Positions 1 through 8,476 of a stretch of 64,000 nt of DNA are shown one piece after another. Position numbers and translations under genes: made by a program. The DNA lies in the NCBI GenBank assembly GCA_965261915.1, contig CBDHDW010000013.1:1984001-2048000 (forward strand), in the 5' to 3' direction. Positions within the stretch are counted from its first letter, which is position 1, and every line of letters starts with the position of its first letter. The notes under the pieces are model-generated. The model was not told the DNA's origin. It did no database searches and saw nothing but the letters and a program-made list of their open reading frames with translations. Origin of the DNA: JAIBDK01 sp965261915. Its GTDB lineage: Bacteria > Pseudomonadota > Gammaproteobacteria > Arenicellales > Poriferihabitantaceae.

Positions 1-748
1 CCAATTCCGTAAACTCAAGTATGGATAGTTTTCCAGCCAAATTAATAATTTGCAAGCTTTCCAGTTGCGTCAGGGCTTCATCGATCACGGTTTGTTTGTC
101 AGGTGCTCCGGTGAATAAAACCAGATAGTTAGCAGACAATCGCTCAGCCAGCTCAATATATCGATCAATCGGCCAGTCCTTGCTGGGCCATCTGGAAAAA
201 GGACTCATCACCACAATCGGCTTCGCGGACGGATTTAAATCACCGATCAGTAAATTGACAGCTTGTTGATCTTTCACTGACGCGCCGAATTCCATTTTCA
301 CATCGTCAGTATGAATTCCGGCGAGACCCAGCAGCCGACTCATTTCATCGATCGCATGCAAGCTTTTATCCTTGAACCCGTTCAAGCCAATCCAGTTTCC
401 TTTGACGTACTTTTGCTTCGCTTTTGCAGCGTACAAAAACAACACCGACTTGGCTAAGCCCTGCAAGTCGAATGCGATATCGAATTGCAGCTTTCTGACC
501 TCCTGACAAACTCGAGTGATTTCACGAAAAGCCCAGATTGGTTTTCTCCACCAATTCCGCTTAAAGCCGTAACGATCGATCAGGATTAGCTCATCGATAC
601 TCGAGTTGTTAGAGAAAATTTGTTCAGCGCTATTAGCCGTAAGAACGACAAGCCTGCAATCCGGGTACTGATTTTTGATGGCCCGAATATGGCCACTAGA
701 ATGCAGCACATCACCCAAAGACGTTTGCTTTATAACCAGAATATTCAT
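1..748 (-). CDS. Glycosyltransferase family 9 (heptosyltransferase-like), C-terminus outside window
   Basis: The minus-strand reading frame starts with ATG at 748 and runs open to the window edge, so about 249 residues are visible. It begins MNILVIKQTSLGDVLHSS, the typical GT9/heptosyltransferase N-terminus with the SLGD loop, and later shows a Rossmann-like second half (VVMSPFSRWPSKDWP, then LVLFTGAPDK). Known members move heptose or other sugars from a nucleotide donor onto the LPS inner core at the cytoplasmic face. The stop of the next minus-strand gene, the LpxL-like acyltransferase, lies just 3 bp upstream of this start, which argues for one LPS-related operon. The exact sugar specificity cannot be read from the fragment. 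Confidence 0.85.
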   Translation of the reverse strand, partial: MNILVIKQTSLGDVLHSSGHIRAIKNQYPDCRLVVLTANSAEQIFSNNSSIDELILIDRYGFKRNWWRKPIWAFREITRVCQEVRKLQFDIAFDLQGLAKSVLFLYAAKAKQKYVKGNWIGLNGFKDKSLHAIDEMSRLLGLAGIHTDDVKMEFGASVKDQQAVNLLIGDLNPSAKPIVVMSPFSRWPSKDWPIDRYIELAERLSANYLVLFTGAPDKQTVIDEALTQLESLQIINLAGKLSILEFTEL

Positions 749-751
749 CAA

Positions 752-1705
752 CTATTCGGTCGAAGACGCTTCGTAAGGGTTTGACAACCCGCCGGGCTGA
801 CTACGGAACCAGCGAAACGTCCACAAGTACTGATCTGGGGCCTTGCGAATCAATTGTTCCATTGCGGCGTTAATACGAGCCGCATCCTCAACGTCATCCC
901 CCGTAGGGAAGTTTTCAAGCGGCGACGATACTTCAGTAGTATACAACCCGGTTTTCGGATTCAATCGGCAAATGGCAGGAATGACAAGCGCCCCGGTTTT
1001 ACCCGCGAGCCGACTCACTGTATTTAGCATTGATCTTGGCTGCTTAAAGAATGGGGCAAATACGGTGTTTTTTTGATCGCCAAAATCCTCATCCGGCACC
1101 AGATAGCATAGCTTTCCTTCAAGCAAGCCTTTCAACAGATTGCGCAATCCGTTGTCGCGCATCAGGATGTCTGCCCTTCGGTGTCGTGTGCGTGCACGAT
1201 AAAGAAAACGATTTAAAACCGGGTTCTTGTCTCGCTTCATCATCGATACGACGTCGATATTGCCAAACATTGAGCTTGAACACATATCCAATGTTGTCGT
1301 GTGATAGCCGATTAGTATCAACCTTTGATCCCTGGAGTGGCCCTCCAGATTTTCACGGCCGATCACCATAGAATGATTTTCAACCCGTTCAACGGAAGCG
1401 GTCATTATCAAGCCCATATCGACCAACCCCCTTCCGTATTGGCGAAAATGCGACACCAGCATCGATTCACGATCATCTTCGCTCAACTCGGGAAAACATA
1501 GCCGAATATTCACTTCGGCGATATGTCTTCGTTTTCGGTTGCGCAACCGCATCTGGTCACCAACCCAGGCACCAATTCCCATAACCCAGCGTCTTGGCAG
1601 CCATTGAATCAGCCAAATTACCGCCAACAGAATCCATGTCCCCAAGAATTTGGGCTTGAGCATTTCAAGCTGAAATGCGCCGGGATCCGAAGTTAATTTG
1701 GGCAT
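752..1705 (-). CDS. LpxL/HtrB-family lipid A acyltransferase
   Basis: A 317-residue protein of the lysophospholipid/lipid A acyltransferase family, close to the usual length of LpxL or LpxM. A hydrophobic N-terminal segment (about residues 20-36) is followed by a basic stretch, as expected for inner-membrane anchoring. The catalytic HX4D motif is visible as HTTTLD (His135, Asp140). The family transfers an acyl chain from acyl-ACP to Kdo2-lipid IVA or a related acceptor. It sits directly upstream of the GT9 gene and downstream of the TIGR04282 gene, all on the minus strand. Late (LpxM) versus early (LpxL) acylation, or an ornithine-lipid-type role, cannot be separated here. Confidence 0.85.
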   Translation of the reverse strand: MPKLTSDPGAFQLEMLKPKFLGTWILLAVIWLIQWLPRRWVMGIGAWVGDQMRLRNRKRRHIAEVNIRLCFPELSEDDRESMLVSHFRQYGRGLVDMGLIMTASVERVENHSMVIGRENLEGHSRDQRLILIGYHTTTLDMCSSSMFGNIDVVSMMKRDKNPVLNRFLYRARTRHRRADILMRDNGLRNLLKGLLEGKLCYLVPDEDFGDQKNTVFAPFFKQPRSMLNTVSRLAGKTGALVIPAICRLNPKTGLYTTEVSSPLENFPTGDDVEDAARINAAMEQLIRKAPDQYLWTFRWFRSQPGGLSNPYEASSTE

Positions 1706-1720
1706 TGGCTTATCCGCTTC

Positions 1721-2392
1721 TCATGCCGCAGTTGTCGACATAGTGCCGGCGTCACGAAATCCGGCAAATGCATCATCAATGGTGGCCAGCCAGTCCAAAT
1801 CCGCCCATGTATCGATATCTCGAAGCGGTGAGTATGGATGCAGCACAACATCGGTTTCGTCCGAATTACGCAGCAAAGCCGATAACACGGATGACTCACC
1901 CCACCGAATATCCTTAAACAAGACATCGGAAAACCGGTGCAGCCCCAAAAAATAAAAGCCGCCATCCTCCGCAGGGCCAACCACATCCTCGCCAGACATC
2001 AACTGCTTGTAAAAATTGCTCAATATCCGGGCTGATATCTGCGGAATATCACAACCCATAACCGCAGCTGCACCGTGTTCATGGATCCCTTTGGCCAAAC
2101 AGGAGCTCATTCTTGCGCCCAGGTTTCCAGATACCTGATCTTCCAGGCGAAATTGATAGCGCTCGGCAAACAAATCAAATAAAGCCAGATTACAATCCGG
2201 CGCGGCACTCAGGATTCTAACACCGGGCCAGCCTTGAAATGCCCTTTCCATCGATCTTTCCAGCATCATGGCGGCCAGTTCAGCAGATTGAGACTGGCTG
2301 ATATGGGGTTGCATCCGGGTCTTGACCTGTCCCGCCAGCGGTTGCTTGGCAAATAAATACAAAGGTATTGCGGGTTTATCGCTCATGGCCAT
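1721..2392 (-). CDS. TIGR04282-family glycosyltransferase/nucleotidyltransferase-like protein (DUF2064)
   Basis: A 223-residue protein with the N-terminal LFAKQPLAGQVKTRM motif that defines the DUF2064/TIGR04282 family, and a metal-binding-like region VMGCDIPQIS followed by AEDGGFYFLGL. The family has a GT-A/nucleotidyltransferase fold and is called 'arsenosugar biosynthesis glycosyltransferase' because of its context in some genomes. It overlaps the TIGR04283 gene upstream by 17 bp, the usual pairing, so the two are translationally coupled. No arsenic methyltransferase or ars gene is visible here, so the arsenosugar label should not be taken as proven function. A sugar or lipid transfer role is inferred. 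Confidence 0.8.
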   Translation of the reverse strand: MAMSDKPAIPLYLFAKQPLAGQVKTRMQPHISQSQSAELAAMMLERSMERAFQGWPGVRILSAAPDCNLALFDLFAERYQFRLEDQVSGNLGARMSSCLAKGIHEHGAAAVMGCDIPQISARILSNFYKQLMSGEDVVGPAEDGGFYFLGLHRFSDVLFKDIRWGESSVLSALLRNSDETDVVLHPYSPLRDIDTWADLDWLATIDDAFAGFRDAGTMSTTAA

Positions 2393-3071
2393 AAAGCTTC
2401 GCCAGTTCCGCTGAATCAGTACCGATCCAGTTTAGAAAACGCAGCCGCCACATGAGCAACACCGTTTTGATGACACCCCGGTTCTTCCAGCGTCTCGCTG
2501 ATGTCACTACGGCTGACCTAACCAGACCCGGGGAATGGTGCTGCGCCAGATTTCTGGAAATTTTGATGTCTTCCATTAGTGCTGTATCCGGGAAACCACC
2601 GACCGCATTAAACAATCCGCTCTCAACGAAAATAGCCTGATCGCCGGTGGCAATACTTCGGGTACGAGACCGCAGATTTATCATGCTTTCTATCAGACGG
2701 TAAGCCCATCCGGCCGCATCCAGTCGAACATCAAATCTACCCCACTTTGAGCCTCCCTGAATGACACTGCGAATAAGCTGCGCCGCATTTTCAGGCAGTC
2801 GGGTATCACAATGCAGAAACAGCAGTATATCACCAACAGCCTGAGAAGCGCCGCGGTTCATTTGTGCAGCACGGCCAGATTGTTCTGACTTGATGAAGAT
2901 AAAATCATCCGAAGCTGATTTTGCGAATTTCTGAAAAATCGCAAGTGAGTCAGGCGCATCACTGGCGTCCACAAGAATATACTCCGCGAAACCCGAACTG
3001 CGTTTTAAATGCGCAACCAGTTCAGCGACTCGCACGCCTTCGTTAAATAGTGGAACGATGACCGAAATCAA
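2376..3071 (-). CDS. TIGR04283-family GT2 glycosyltransferase
   Basis: A 231-residue GT-A fold glycosyltransferase starting MISVIVPLFNEG, with the nucleotide-binding aspartate region ILVDASDAPD, a DXD-like HCDTRLP motif and the GDQAIFV and MEDIKISRN acceptor-side motifs of family 2 enzymes. It matches the TIGR04283 family, which is nearly always encoded next to TIGR04282 as here. It follows argG by 23 bp on the same strand, so argG, this gene, its partner, the acyltransferase and the GT9 gene may be cotranscribed. Substrate unknown. Confidence 0.82.
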   Translation of the reverse strand: MISVIVPLFNEGVRVAELVAHLKRSSGFAEYILVDASDAPDSLAIFQKFAKSASDDFIFIKSEQSGRAAQMNRGASQAVGDILLFLHCDTRLPENAAQLIRSVIQGGSKWGRFDVRLDAAGWAYRLIESMINLRSRTRSIATGDQAIFVESGLFNAVGGFPDTALMEDIKISRNLAQHHSPGLVRSAVVTSARRWKNRGVIKTVLLMWRLRFLNWIGTDSAELAKLYGHER

Positions 3072-3094
3072 GAAGCCTCACAAATCGAAAGAGT

Positions 3095-4306
3095 TTATTT
3101 TCGCTTATTCGCCGCGATCCTTAAACGAAGTGCGTTCAAACGAATAAAGCCCGTTGCATCAGCCTGATTATAAGCGCCAGCATCTTCTTCAAAAGTGACG
3201 ATTTTTTCATCAAATAGTGAATCGGTGGACGATTGTCTTCCTAACACATCAACATTACCCTTATATAGTCGAAGTTTGACCTCACCATTGACATTCTCCT
3301 GGGAAGCATCAATCATCTGCTGCAGTATCTCGCGTTCAGGGCTATACCAATAGCCGTTGTAGATGAGTTTAGCGTATCGAGGCATAAGCTCATCCTTCAA
3401 GTGCGCTACTTCCCGATCCAGCGTAATCGACTCCATCACGCGATGGGCTTTCAATATGATGGTTCCGCCAGGGGTCTCATAACAACCCCGGTTCTTCATC
3501 CCTACATAGCGATTTTCCACAATGTCTGCACGGCCGATACCGTGCCTTGAACCGATATCATTAAGCTTCTCGATTAGCGCCGCGGGAGACAGGTCTTCGC
3601 CATTTATCGAACAGACATCGCCTTTCGAAAAGCCCAACAGAAGCTCTTCAGGTTCGTCGGGTGCCTCCATGGGCGATGCTGTCCAGCCCCAGACTTCATC
3701 TTCTGGCGTATTCCAAGGATTTTCCAGTTCGGCACCTTCATGAGATATGTGCAGCAAATTGGCATCAATTGAGTAAGGCGAACTGCCATCCTTTTTCTTT
3801 TCAACATCAATACCGTGTTTCTCTGCATAAGCCATCAATTTCTCCCGCGACGTTAAATCCCACTCTCGCCACGGCGCGATAATCTTAATATCCGGATTCA
3901 GAGCATAGGCAGACAATTCAAATCGCACCTGATCGTTACCTTTACCCGTAGCACCGTGTGAAATCGCATCGGCGCCGGTCTTTTTTGCCGCCGCAACCAG
4001 ATACTTAGCGATTAGGGGGCGGGCAATTGATGTGCCAAGCAAATATTCCCCTTCGTAAATTGCATTTGCGCGAAACATCGGAAAAACAAAATCCGCAGCA
4101 AATTCATCTTTTAAATCTTCGATAAAAATATCGTTTATGCCATATTTTTCAGCTTTTTTGCGCGCAGGTTCGAGATCTTCTCGCTGACCAATATCAGCAG
4201 TAAAGGTCACTACTTCACATTGGTATTCATCCTGTAACCATTTCAGAATAATGGAAGTATCAAGACCACCAGAATAAGCCAGAACGGCTTTTTTTACGTC
4301 AGACAT
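3095..4306 (-). CDS. argG: Argininosuccinate synthase
   Basis: A full-length 403-residue enzyme that joins citrulline and aspartate using ATP in arginine biosynthesis. The N-terminal PP-loop AYSGGLDTSI (residues 10-19) binds ATP, followed by conserved SHGATGKGNDQVRFE and GRADIVENRYVGMKNRGCYETPGG segments. It is of the short argG type found in most bacteria rather than the longer E. coli form. argF is encoded divergently 155 bp away, so the two arginine genes share one intergenic control region. Downstream glycosyltransferase genes follow at a short distance. Confidence 0.97.
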   Translation of the reverse strand: MSDVKKAVLAYSGGLDTSIILKWLQDEYQCEVVTFTADIGQREDLEPARKKAEKYGINDIFIEDLKDEFAADFVFPMFRANAIYEGEYLLGTSIARPLIAKYLVAAAKKTGADAISHGATGKGNDQVRFELSAYALNPDIKIIAPWREWDLTSREKLMAYAEKHGIDVEKKKDGSSPYSIDANLLHISHEGAELENPWNTPEDEVWGWTASPMEAPDEPEELLLGFSKGDVCSINGEDLSPAALIEKLNDIGSRHGIGRADIVENRYVGMKNRGCYETPGGTIILKAHRVMESITLDREVAHLKDELMPRYAKLIYNGYWYSPEREILQQMIDASQENVNGEVKLRLYKGNVDVLGRQSSTDSLFDEKIVTFEEDAGAYNQADATGFIRLNALRLRIAANKRK

Positions 4307-4341
4307 GGTAAATTAACAATTAGAGTTTGGTTGATAGAGTT

Positions 4342-4369
4342 TTGCAAGGCAACAGCGTTTTATTATATC
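4342..4369 (+). promoter_or_regulatory. Possible sigma70 promoter for argF
   Basis: TTGCAA at 4342-4347 and TATATC at 4364-4369 are spaced by 16 bp in the argG-argF divergent region, upstream of the leader hairpin and argF. This is only a consensus match; no clear ARG box was found by eye. Confidence 0.3.
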
Positions 4370-4419
4370 ATTGAAGTTCTGATATAGCGTCTGAGTAACT
4401 GTCATTCGTTAATGTATTG

Positions 4420-4440
4420 CCCCCTTTATGGGGGTTTTTT
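4420..4440 (+). terminator. Intrinsic terminator-like hairpin in the argF leader
   Basis: CCCCC (4420-4424), loop TTTAT, GGGGG (4430-4434), then six T residues (4435-4440) form a textbook rho-independent terminator on the plus strand. No plus-strand gene ends here: argG starts at 4306 on the other strand and argF starts at 4462. The hairpin therefore lies inside the argF leader and may act as an attenuator or as a barrier between divergent transcripts. Confidence 0.7.
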
Positions 4441-4461
4441 GTTTGCAGAGGAATTCTGATT

Positions 4462-5376
4462 ATGACCACACGACATTTTTTAAGCTTAATGGACCTGTCT
4501 ACCGCCGAGCTCCGAGGCCTGATTAATCGTGCAATAGAATTGAAACACGAGGTACAGCAAGGCAAAGTGTCGCGCTTTATGGAAGGCAAAACGGCTGTAC
4601 TGGTGTTCGAAAAATCGTCCACCCGAACACGGGTTTCCTTCGAAACTGGGGTTGGCCAGTTTTCTGGAAAATCCGTATTTCTGGCACCTTCAGAATCGCA
4701 TCTGGGGCGCGGTGAATCCGTTGAAGATACCGCCAGGGTACTTTCCCGAATGGCCAATCTCATCATCATGCGTACCGGACCCCATGAACGCATTGAGCAA
4801 ATGGCCAATGCCGCCAGTGTTCCGGTTATAAACGGTTTGTCCGACTTTAATCATCCCTGCCAACTACTCGCTGATATTCAGGCGTTTACCGAACATAGAG
4901 GCGATATCTCTGGCAGCAAAATAGCCTGGATTGGCGATGGCAACAATGTTTGTCATTCGTGGATGAATGCCGCCAAGCAGCTCGACTTTAAGCTTCACAT
5001 TGCAACCCCGAAATCCCATCAACCGGATAAAGCATTAATACAGTCCTGCGCCGACCACATTCACCTTACCGAAGATCCTCACGCAGCCGCAGATCGTGCC
5101 GCCATGGTGGTGACAGACACCTGGTCCGGAATGGGTTACGAAAAAGAGAAGAAAGCGCGAGAAAAGCTGTTTGCAGGCTACCGAGTGGATGACGCGCTAA
5201 TGAAATGCGCCCTCGAAGACGCGTTGTTCATGCACTGCCTTCCGGCGTATCGCGGTAGTGAGGTCACAGCAGAAGTAATTGATGGCCCGCAAAGCGTCGT
5301 ATGGGATGAGGCAGAAAATCGGCTGCACGCACAGAAAGCATTAATGGAATTTCTGTTGATTCAACACCAATCCTGA
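4462..5376 (+). CDS. argF: Ornithine carbamoyltransferase
   Basis: A 304-residue enzyme that makes citrulline from ornithine and carbamoyl phosphate. The carbamoyl-phosphate motif STRTR is at residues 53-57, followed by FNHPCQLLAD and the ornithine-binding HCLPAYRG near the C-terminus. The ATG at 4462 is chosen because AGAGGA lies just upstream and the protein then begins at the family's normal point; an in-frame ATG at 4417 would put the terminator hairpin inside the coding region. It is divergent from argG, and together they supply two consecutive steps of arginine synthesis. Confidence 0.96.
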   Translation: MTTRHFLSLMDLSTAELRGLINRAIELKHEVQQGKVSRFMEGKTAVLVFEKSSTRTRVSFETGVGQFSGKSVFLAPSESHLGRGESVEDTARVLSRMANLIIMRTGPHERIEQMANAASVPVINGLSDFNHPCQLLADIQAFTEHRGDISGSKIAWIGDGNNVCHSWMNAAKQLDFKLHIATPKSHQPDKALIQSCADHIHLTEDPHAAADRAAMVVTDTWSGMGYEKEKKAREKLFAGYRVDDALMKCALEDALFMHCLPAYRGSEVTAEVIDGPQSVVWDEAENRLHAQKALMEFLLIQHQS

Positions 5377-5429
5377 ATATCCACTAACCATGAATTGATT
5401 AACAACCCCAACCCCTTGCATGGTTCGTA

Positions 5430-6038
5430 TTACTTCACGACGAAATGAAACATCCCTAGTAAATAGCTGTATCCGGCAATGACGGAAAGTAAATTCCAGT
5501 GACCGTTGTTGCTGAGCATTATCGCCCGGTCAAAGAACCAAAAATCTTTATCGAGTCTCTTCGTCCCCGGCATAAATCGATTTACGTCACGGCAATAGTC
5601 GCGATAGGAATCACCAAATATATTCTCCAACACGGGCTCTTCGCGCTTCACACGATTAACCATGTAGAACCAATAGCTAATCGTGTACAGGGTACAGGCT
5701 AACCAGCTCCCTGTGGCGGCGATAAACCCGAGAATTAACAAGTAACGACCGAGATACATAGGATTACGGCAAAGCTGGTATGGCCCTCTAATCGTCAACA
5801 CCATTTCCTTCTCAATACAGGCAAAGCACCAAACCTGTATTGCCTCACCTGATAGCGTAATCAAAATTGCAACACCAATTAGCTCTGGCTCCAACCACCA
5901 CGGCCACACCGCAACCAACGCAACAACGATGGGAATTCGTAGTTTCAGAAACAATCTTCTTAAACCAGGGTGATTGAACAGCTTGTGTAATGGTTCAGTA
6001 ATTGGTGAAGACATATTTGCTGACTCGCCTTGCCACAC
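5430..6038 (-). CDS. Isoprenylcysteine carboxyl methyltransferase-like (PEMT/ICMT) membrane protein
   Basis: About 202 residues (or 194 from the second Met, near 6014) with several hydrophobic segments and the family signature RGPYQLCRNPMYLGRYL, followed by EEPVLENIFGDSYRDYCRDVNRFMP. These match the ICMT/phospholipid methyltransferase family, whose members bind S-adenosylmethionine at the C-terminal half and methylate prenylated or lipid substrates. The gene stands 9 bp downstream of the LPS-kinase-like gene on the same strand, so the two are probably cotranscribed. Substrate unknown; a role in envelope modification is inferred from the neighbour. Confidence 0.75.
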   Translation of the reverse strand: MWQGESANMSSPITEPLHKLFNHPGLRRLFLKLRIPIVVALVAVWPWWLEPELIGVAILITLSGEAIQVWCFACIEKEMVLTIRGPYQLCRNPMYLGRYLLILGFIAATGSWLACTLYTISYWFYMVNRVKREEPVLENIFGDSYRDYCRDVNRFMPGTKRLDKDFWFFDRAIMLSNNGHWNLLSVIAGYSYLLGMFHFVVK

Positions 6039-6047
6039 AGGAATAAA

Positions 6048-6974
6048 CTAACCCGTTCTTGGCCAATAAGTGAATAATTTCAACAATCCACGGCTTAGCG
6101 GATTGCGGGTGTCGCGGATTCTACGATAGCCATTGCGATACTTCAAAAATTTCTGCCACTGATTTTCAAGATCAGGATCGCCTGCGGCATAACTGAAATA
6201 GTACGATTTCAAAAGCGAATCCGGCATATACAGCCGCTCAAGGTCCTGAATCCGCAAACGAATATCCATTTGTCTCGGTTCAACCTGCCGTATGCGGTTA
6301 ATGTCAAGTATGACAAATTGGCTCAGTAAATTCTCACTGGTTCCGTCCCAGCTTTGCGGAACCAGAATGTTCGCACCGGAAAAATCCCGATGCAGGAACC
6401 CTCGGTCGTGGAATGCACGTGCGTATTTGCCGCAGAGATCAGCAAATGCGCCCGCCGATATTTGATGCCCAGGAATTGATAAGGAACTATCAGGCAACAA
6501 CTCTCCGGAGAAAACTTCCCGAATGCGCGTGTGTGTTGTCACCGTTGTTGTTGCAATAACACCCTGAGCGTTAGCGGTTTTCTCTGGCAAAGCGATAAAC
6601 ACTGGCTGCGGTGTGTTGATTCCGCGCTCATTTAGCAACCAGACATTTTGCCAGTGCCGTATTGATCGAAGCTCTCCTTGCATCAAACGCAGCGAATTAA
6701 AAACAGATCCTGCCTCGTAGCTTTTCAGAACCACGCTGTTCGATTTTGAATTATTGTTGTTAACAATCGGCCACGACACTTCCGCCAGCCGATTGCGTTT
6801 GTTTTTGTACCACTTGATTACGTTGTTTTGATCAAACAACACCAGAGGATTAGCGAGCACTTCATCGATGCCCGCTCCACAATAGGATTTCATTACCCAG
6901 CCATACCAGGGCGCAGAGTGAAATTGCTGGTATTGCTCAGACCATTGCGCAGGAATATGGGGTAATGAATTCAT
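6048..6974 (-). CDS. LPS kinase-like protein (WaaP/InaA family)
   Basis: A 308-residue protein with a eukaryotic-like kinase core: the catalytic loop GFLHRDFSGANILVP and the metal-binding LDINRIRQ, preceded by a basic Lys-rich N-lobe. This pattern is that of the Kdo/WaaP/InaA family, which phosphorylates sugars of the LPS core in the cytoplasm. It starts just upstream of the ICMT-like gene with a 9-bp gap. The aspartate-containing HRD-type motif is intact, so activity is plausible. The precise sugar position is unknown. Confidence 0.75.
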   Translation of the reverse strand: MNSLPHIPAQWSEQYQQFHSAPWYGWVMKSYCGAGIDEVLANPLVLFDQNNVIKWYKNKRNRLAEVSWPIVNNNNSKSNSVVLKSYEAGSVFNSLRLMQGELRSIRHWQNVWLLNERGINTPQPVFIALPEKTANAQGVIATTTVTTHTRIREVFSGELLPDSSLSIPGHQISAGAFADLCGKYARAFHDRGFLHRDFSGANILVPQSWDGTSENLLSQFVILDINRIRQVEPRQMDIRLRIQDLERLYMPDSLLKSYYFSYAAGDPDLENQWQKFLKYRNGYRRIRDTRNPLSRGLLKLFTYWPRTG

Positions 6975-7072
6975 TGACGAGTAAATTTTTGCAAGGCCTG
7001 TGTTTGAGCGAATTTTACCCGACCGTCCAGACCGGTTTTGAATTATAGTTAAAAAATCTTAAATTGGGATTC

Positions 7073-7100
7073 CTCAACATATCACGATCAAATTGTTGAG
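7073..7100. promoter_or_regulatory. Inverted repeat upstream of wrbA
   Basis: CTCAACA (7073-7079) and TGTTGAG (7094-7100) form a perfect 7-bp inverted repeat with a 14-bp spacer, ending 30 bp before the wrbA start. It could be an operator for a dimeric regulator. Only symmetry and position support this. Confidence 0.3.
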
Positions 7101-7130
7101 CAAGCTTGCCTGCCATGCTAAATTGAATTC

Positions 7131-7730
7131 ATGGGTAAAATTCTGATTCTTTATTACAGCCGTCACGGCTCAATTCGTAATCTTTCACAATCTGTTGCAC
7201 TCGGGGTTGAACAAGCGGGATGCGAAGCAATGATACGCACCGTACCGGCGGTGTCTACTGTTTGCGAGTCGGTTGAAACAGAAATCCCGGAAAGCGGTGA
7301 CGTTTACGCATCGCTGGAAGACTTTGAGGAGTGCAACGGGTTGATACTGGGCAGTCCTACCCGGTTCGGTTCCATAGCTTCACCGTTAAAATATTTTTTC
7401 GACCAGTCTACTGCAATGTGGTTAAGGGGCGCTTTATCGGATAAACCCGCTGGCGTGTTTACGTCCACCTCAAGCCTCCACGGCGGCCAGGAAAGCACCC
7501 TGTTATCGATGATGTTGCCGTTGATTCACCACGGTATGGTTCTGGTCGGTATCCCCTTTCACGATTCTCCGATCTCAAATACCGAAACAGGTGGCACCCC
7601 GTACGGTGCGAGTCATGTTGCAGGACAGGCCGGTGATGCAACCTTATCCAATGATGAGCAGCTAGCGGCAGAAATACTCGGCAGAAGAGTAGCGAATTGT
7701 GCCAAAGCGCTATCCTGTAGCAAAATTTAG
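7131..7730 (+). CDS. wrbA: NAD(P)H:quinone oxidoreductase, WrbA family flavoprotein
   Basis: A 199-residue flavodoxin-like protein. The FMN phosphate loop is at the N-terminus (YYSRHGSIRNLS), followed by GSPTRFGSIASPLKYFFDQ and FTSTSSLHGGQESTL, all hallmark WrbA segments. Members reduce quinones with two electrons using NAD(P)H and protect against oxidative stress. It is monocistronic here and convergent with hda, whose stop lies 35 bp away. An inverted repeat precedes the start. Confidence 0.9.
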   Translation: MGKILILYYSRHGSIRNLSQSVALGVEQAGCEAMIRTVPAVSTVCESVETEIPESGDVYASLEDFEECNGLILGSPTRFGSIASPLKYFFDQSTAMWLRGALSDKPAGVFTSTSSLHGGQESTLLSMMLPLIHHGMVLVGIPFHDSPISNTETGGTPYGASHVAGQAGDATLSNDEQLAAEILGRRVANCAKALSCSKI

Positions 7731-7765
7731 TCAGGCCTCGCCGCATATTACCAAACCAGAATGAT

Positions 7766-8476
7766 CTAATTTGGGTTTTGCGCTGTTTCCAAAGATCGAA
7801 TAAACGGAATAGTAACCTTGCGCTGGTTTTTTAATGAAGCACTATCCAGTTTATCCAGCAACGCAAACAATGAATGCGTATTCCGACTGAACCTTGACAA
7901 AATGTACTCGATAACCGCATCGTCGAGATTAAATCCCCGACTCTGCGCCCGATTTTGTAACGCCACTTTTTTCTCGCTATCCGCCATTTCTTCAACCGCG
8001 AAATCGCCACCCGATGCCAGTCGAGACTTCAGGTCCTCGAGTTCAATTTTCTGCTCCCGAATCGGTAACAATCCGCTGACCAGAAGACTCCCCCGCCTGT
8101 CAACTATCGCTTCATAAACCGTAAATACAGACTGCTGAAGTTGACGAAGTTTCACGACACAATCCAGGTTATCGATACATACGAACATATTCGGCTGAAC
8201 AGATTGCAGATCCACCAAAGATTGCTGAGCAGAAAATTGCTGCAAATTCAGATAAAGGCCGGGCCTGCCAAATGCCTTCGCTTTTTCGCAACACGCATTA
8301 AGCAGATGGCTTTTCCCCACTCCATTGTCACCCCATATATACATCACGTTCGTCGAACGTTGAGCGCTAACCAGTGAAATCAGCTCACTGATCATGGGCG
8401 CATTTTTCGCTCCGAGAAATTGATCCAAGGTATATTCGTCACCAACACTGATGGGGATGACGGTTTGTCCGGTCAT
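7766..8476 (-). CDS. hda: DnaA regulatory inactivator Hda
   Basis: A 236-residue AAA+ protein with Walker A GDNGVGKSH (residues 49-57), Walker B FVCIDNLD and a C-terminal sensor region, the DnaA-like architecture without DnaA's DNA-binding domain. Hda works with the sliding clamp to promote ATP hydrolysis by DnaA and so limits re-initiation. The N-terminal QTVIPISVG is the likely position of the clamp-binding peptide, although it does not match the consensus well. Its start overlaps the stop of the CDP-alcohol phosphatidyltransferase gene by 4 bp, a coupling seen in many gammaproteobacteria. Confidence 0.9.
   Translation of the reverse strand: MTGQTVIPISVGDEYTLDQFLGAKNAPMISELISLVSAQRSTNVMYIWGDNGVGKSHLLNACCEKAKAFGRPGLYLNLQQFSAQQSLVDLQSVQPNMFVCIDNLDCVVKLRQLQQSVFTVYEAIVDRRGSLLVSGLLPIREQKIELEDLKSRLASGGDFAVEEMADSEKKVALQNRAQSRGFNLDDAVIEYILSRFSRNTHSLFALLDKLDSASLKNQRKVTIPFIRSLETAQNPN

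Noticed and set aside
843..1371. Plus-strand frames opposite the LpxL-like gene
   Set aside because: Antisense shadows of a well-supported acyltransferase gene with no own homology.
4368..4808. Minus-strand frame of 146 codons across the argF start
   Set aside because: It overlaps the highly conserved argF coding region and the leader terminator; the protein has no recognisable features.
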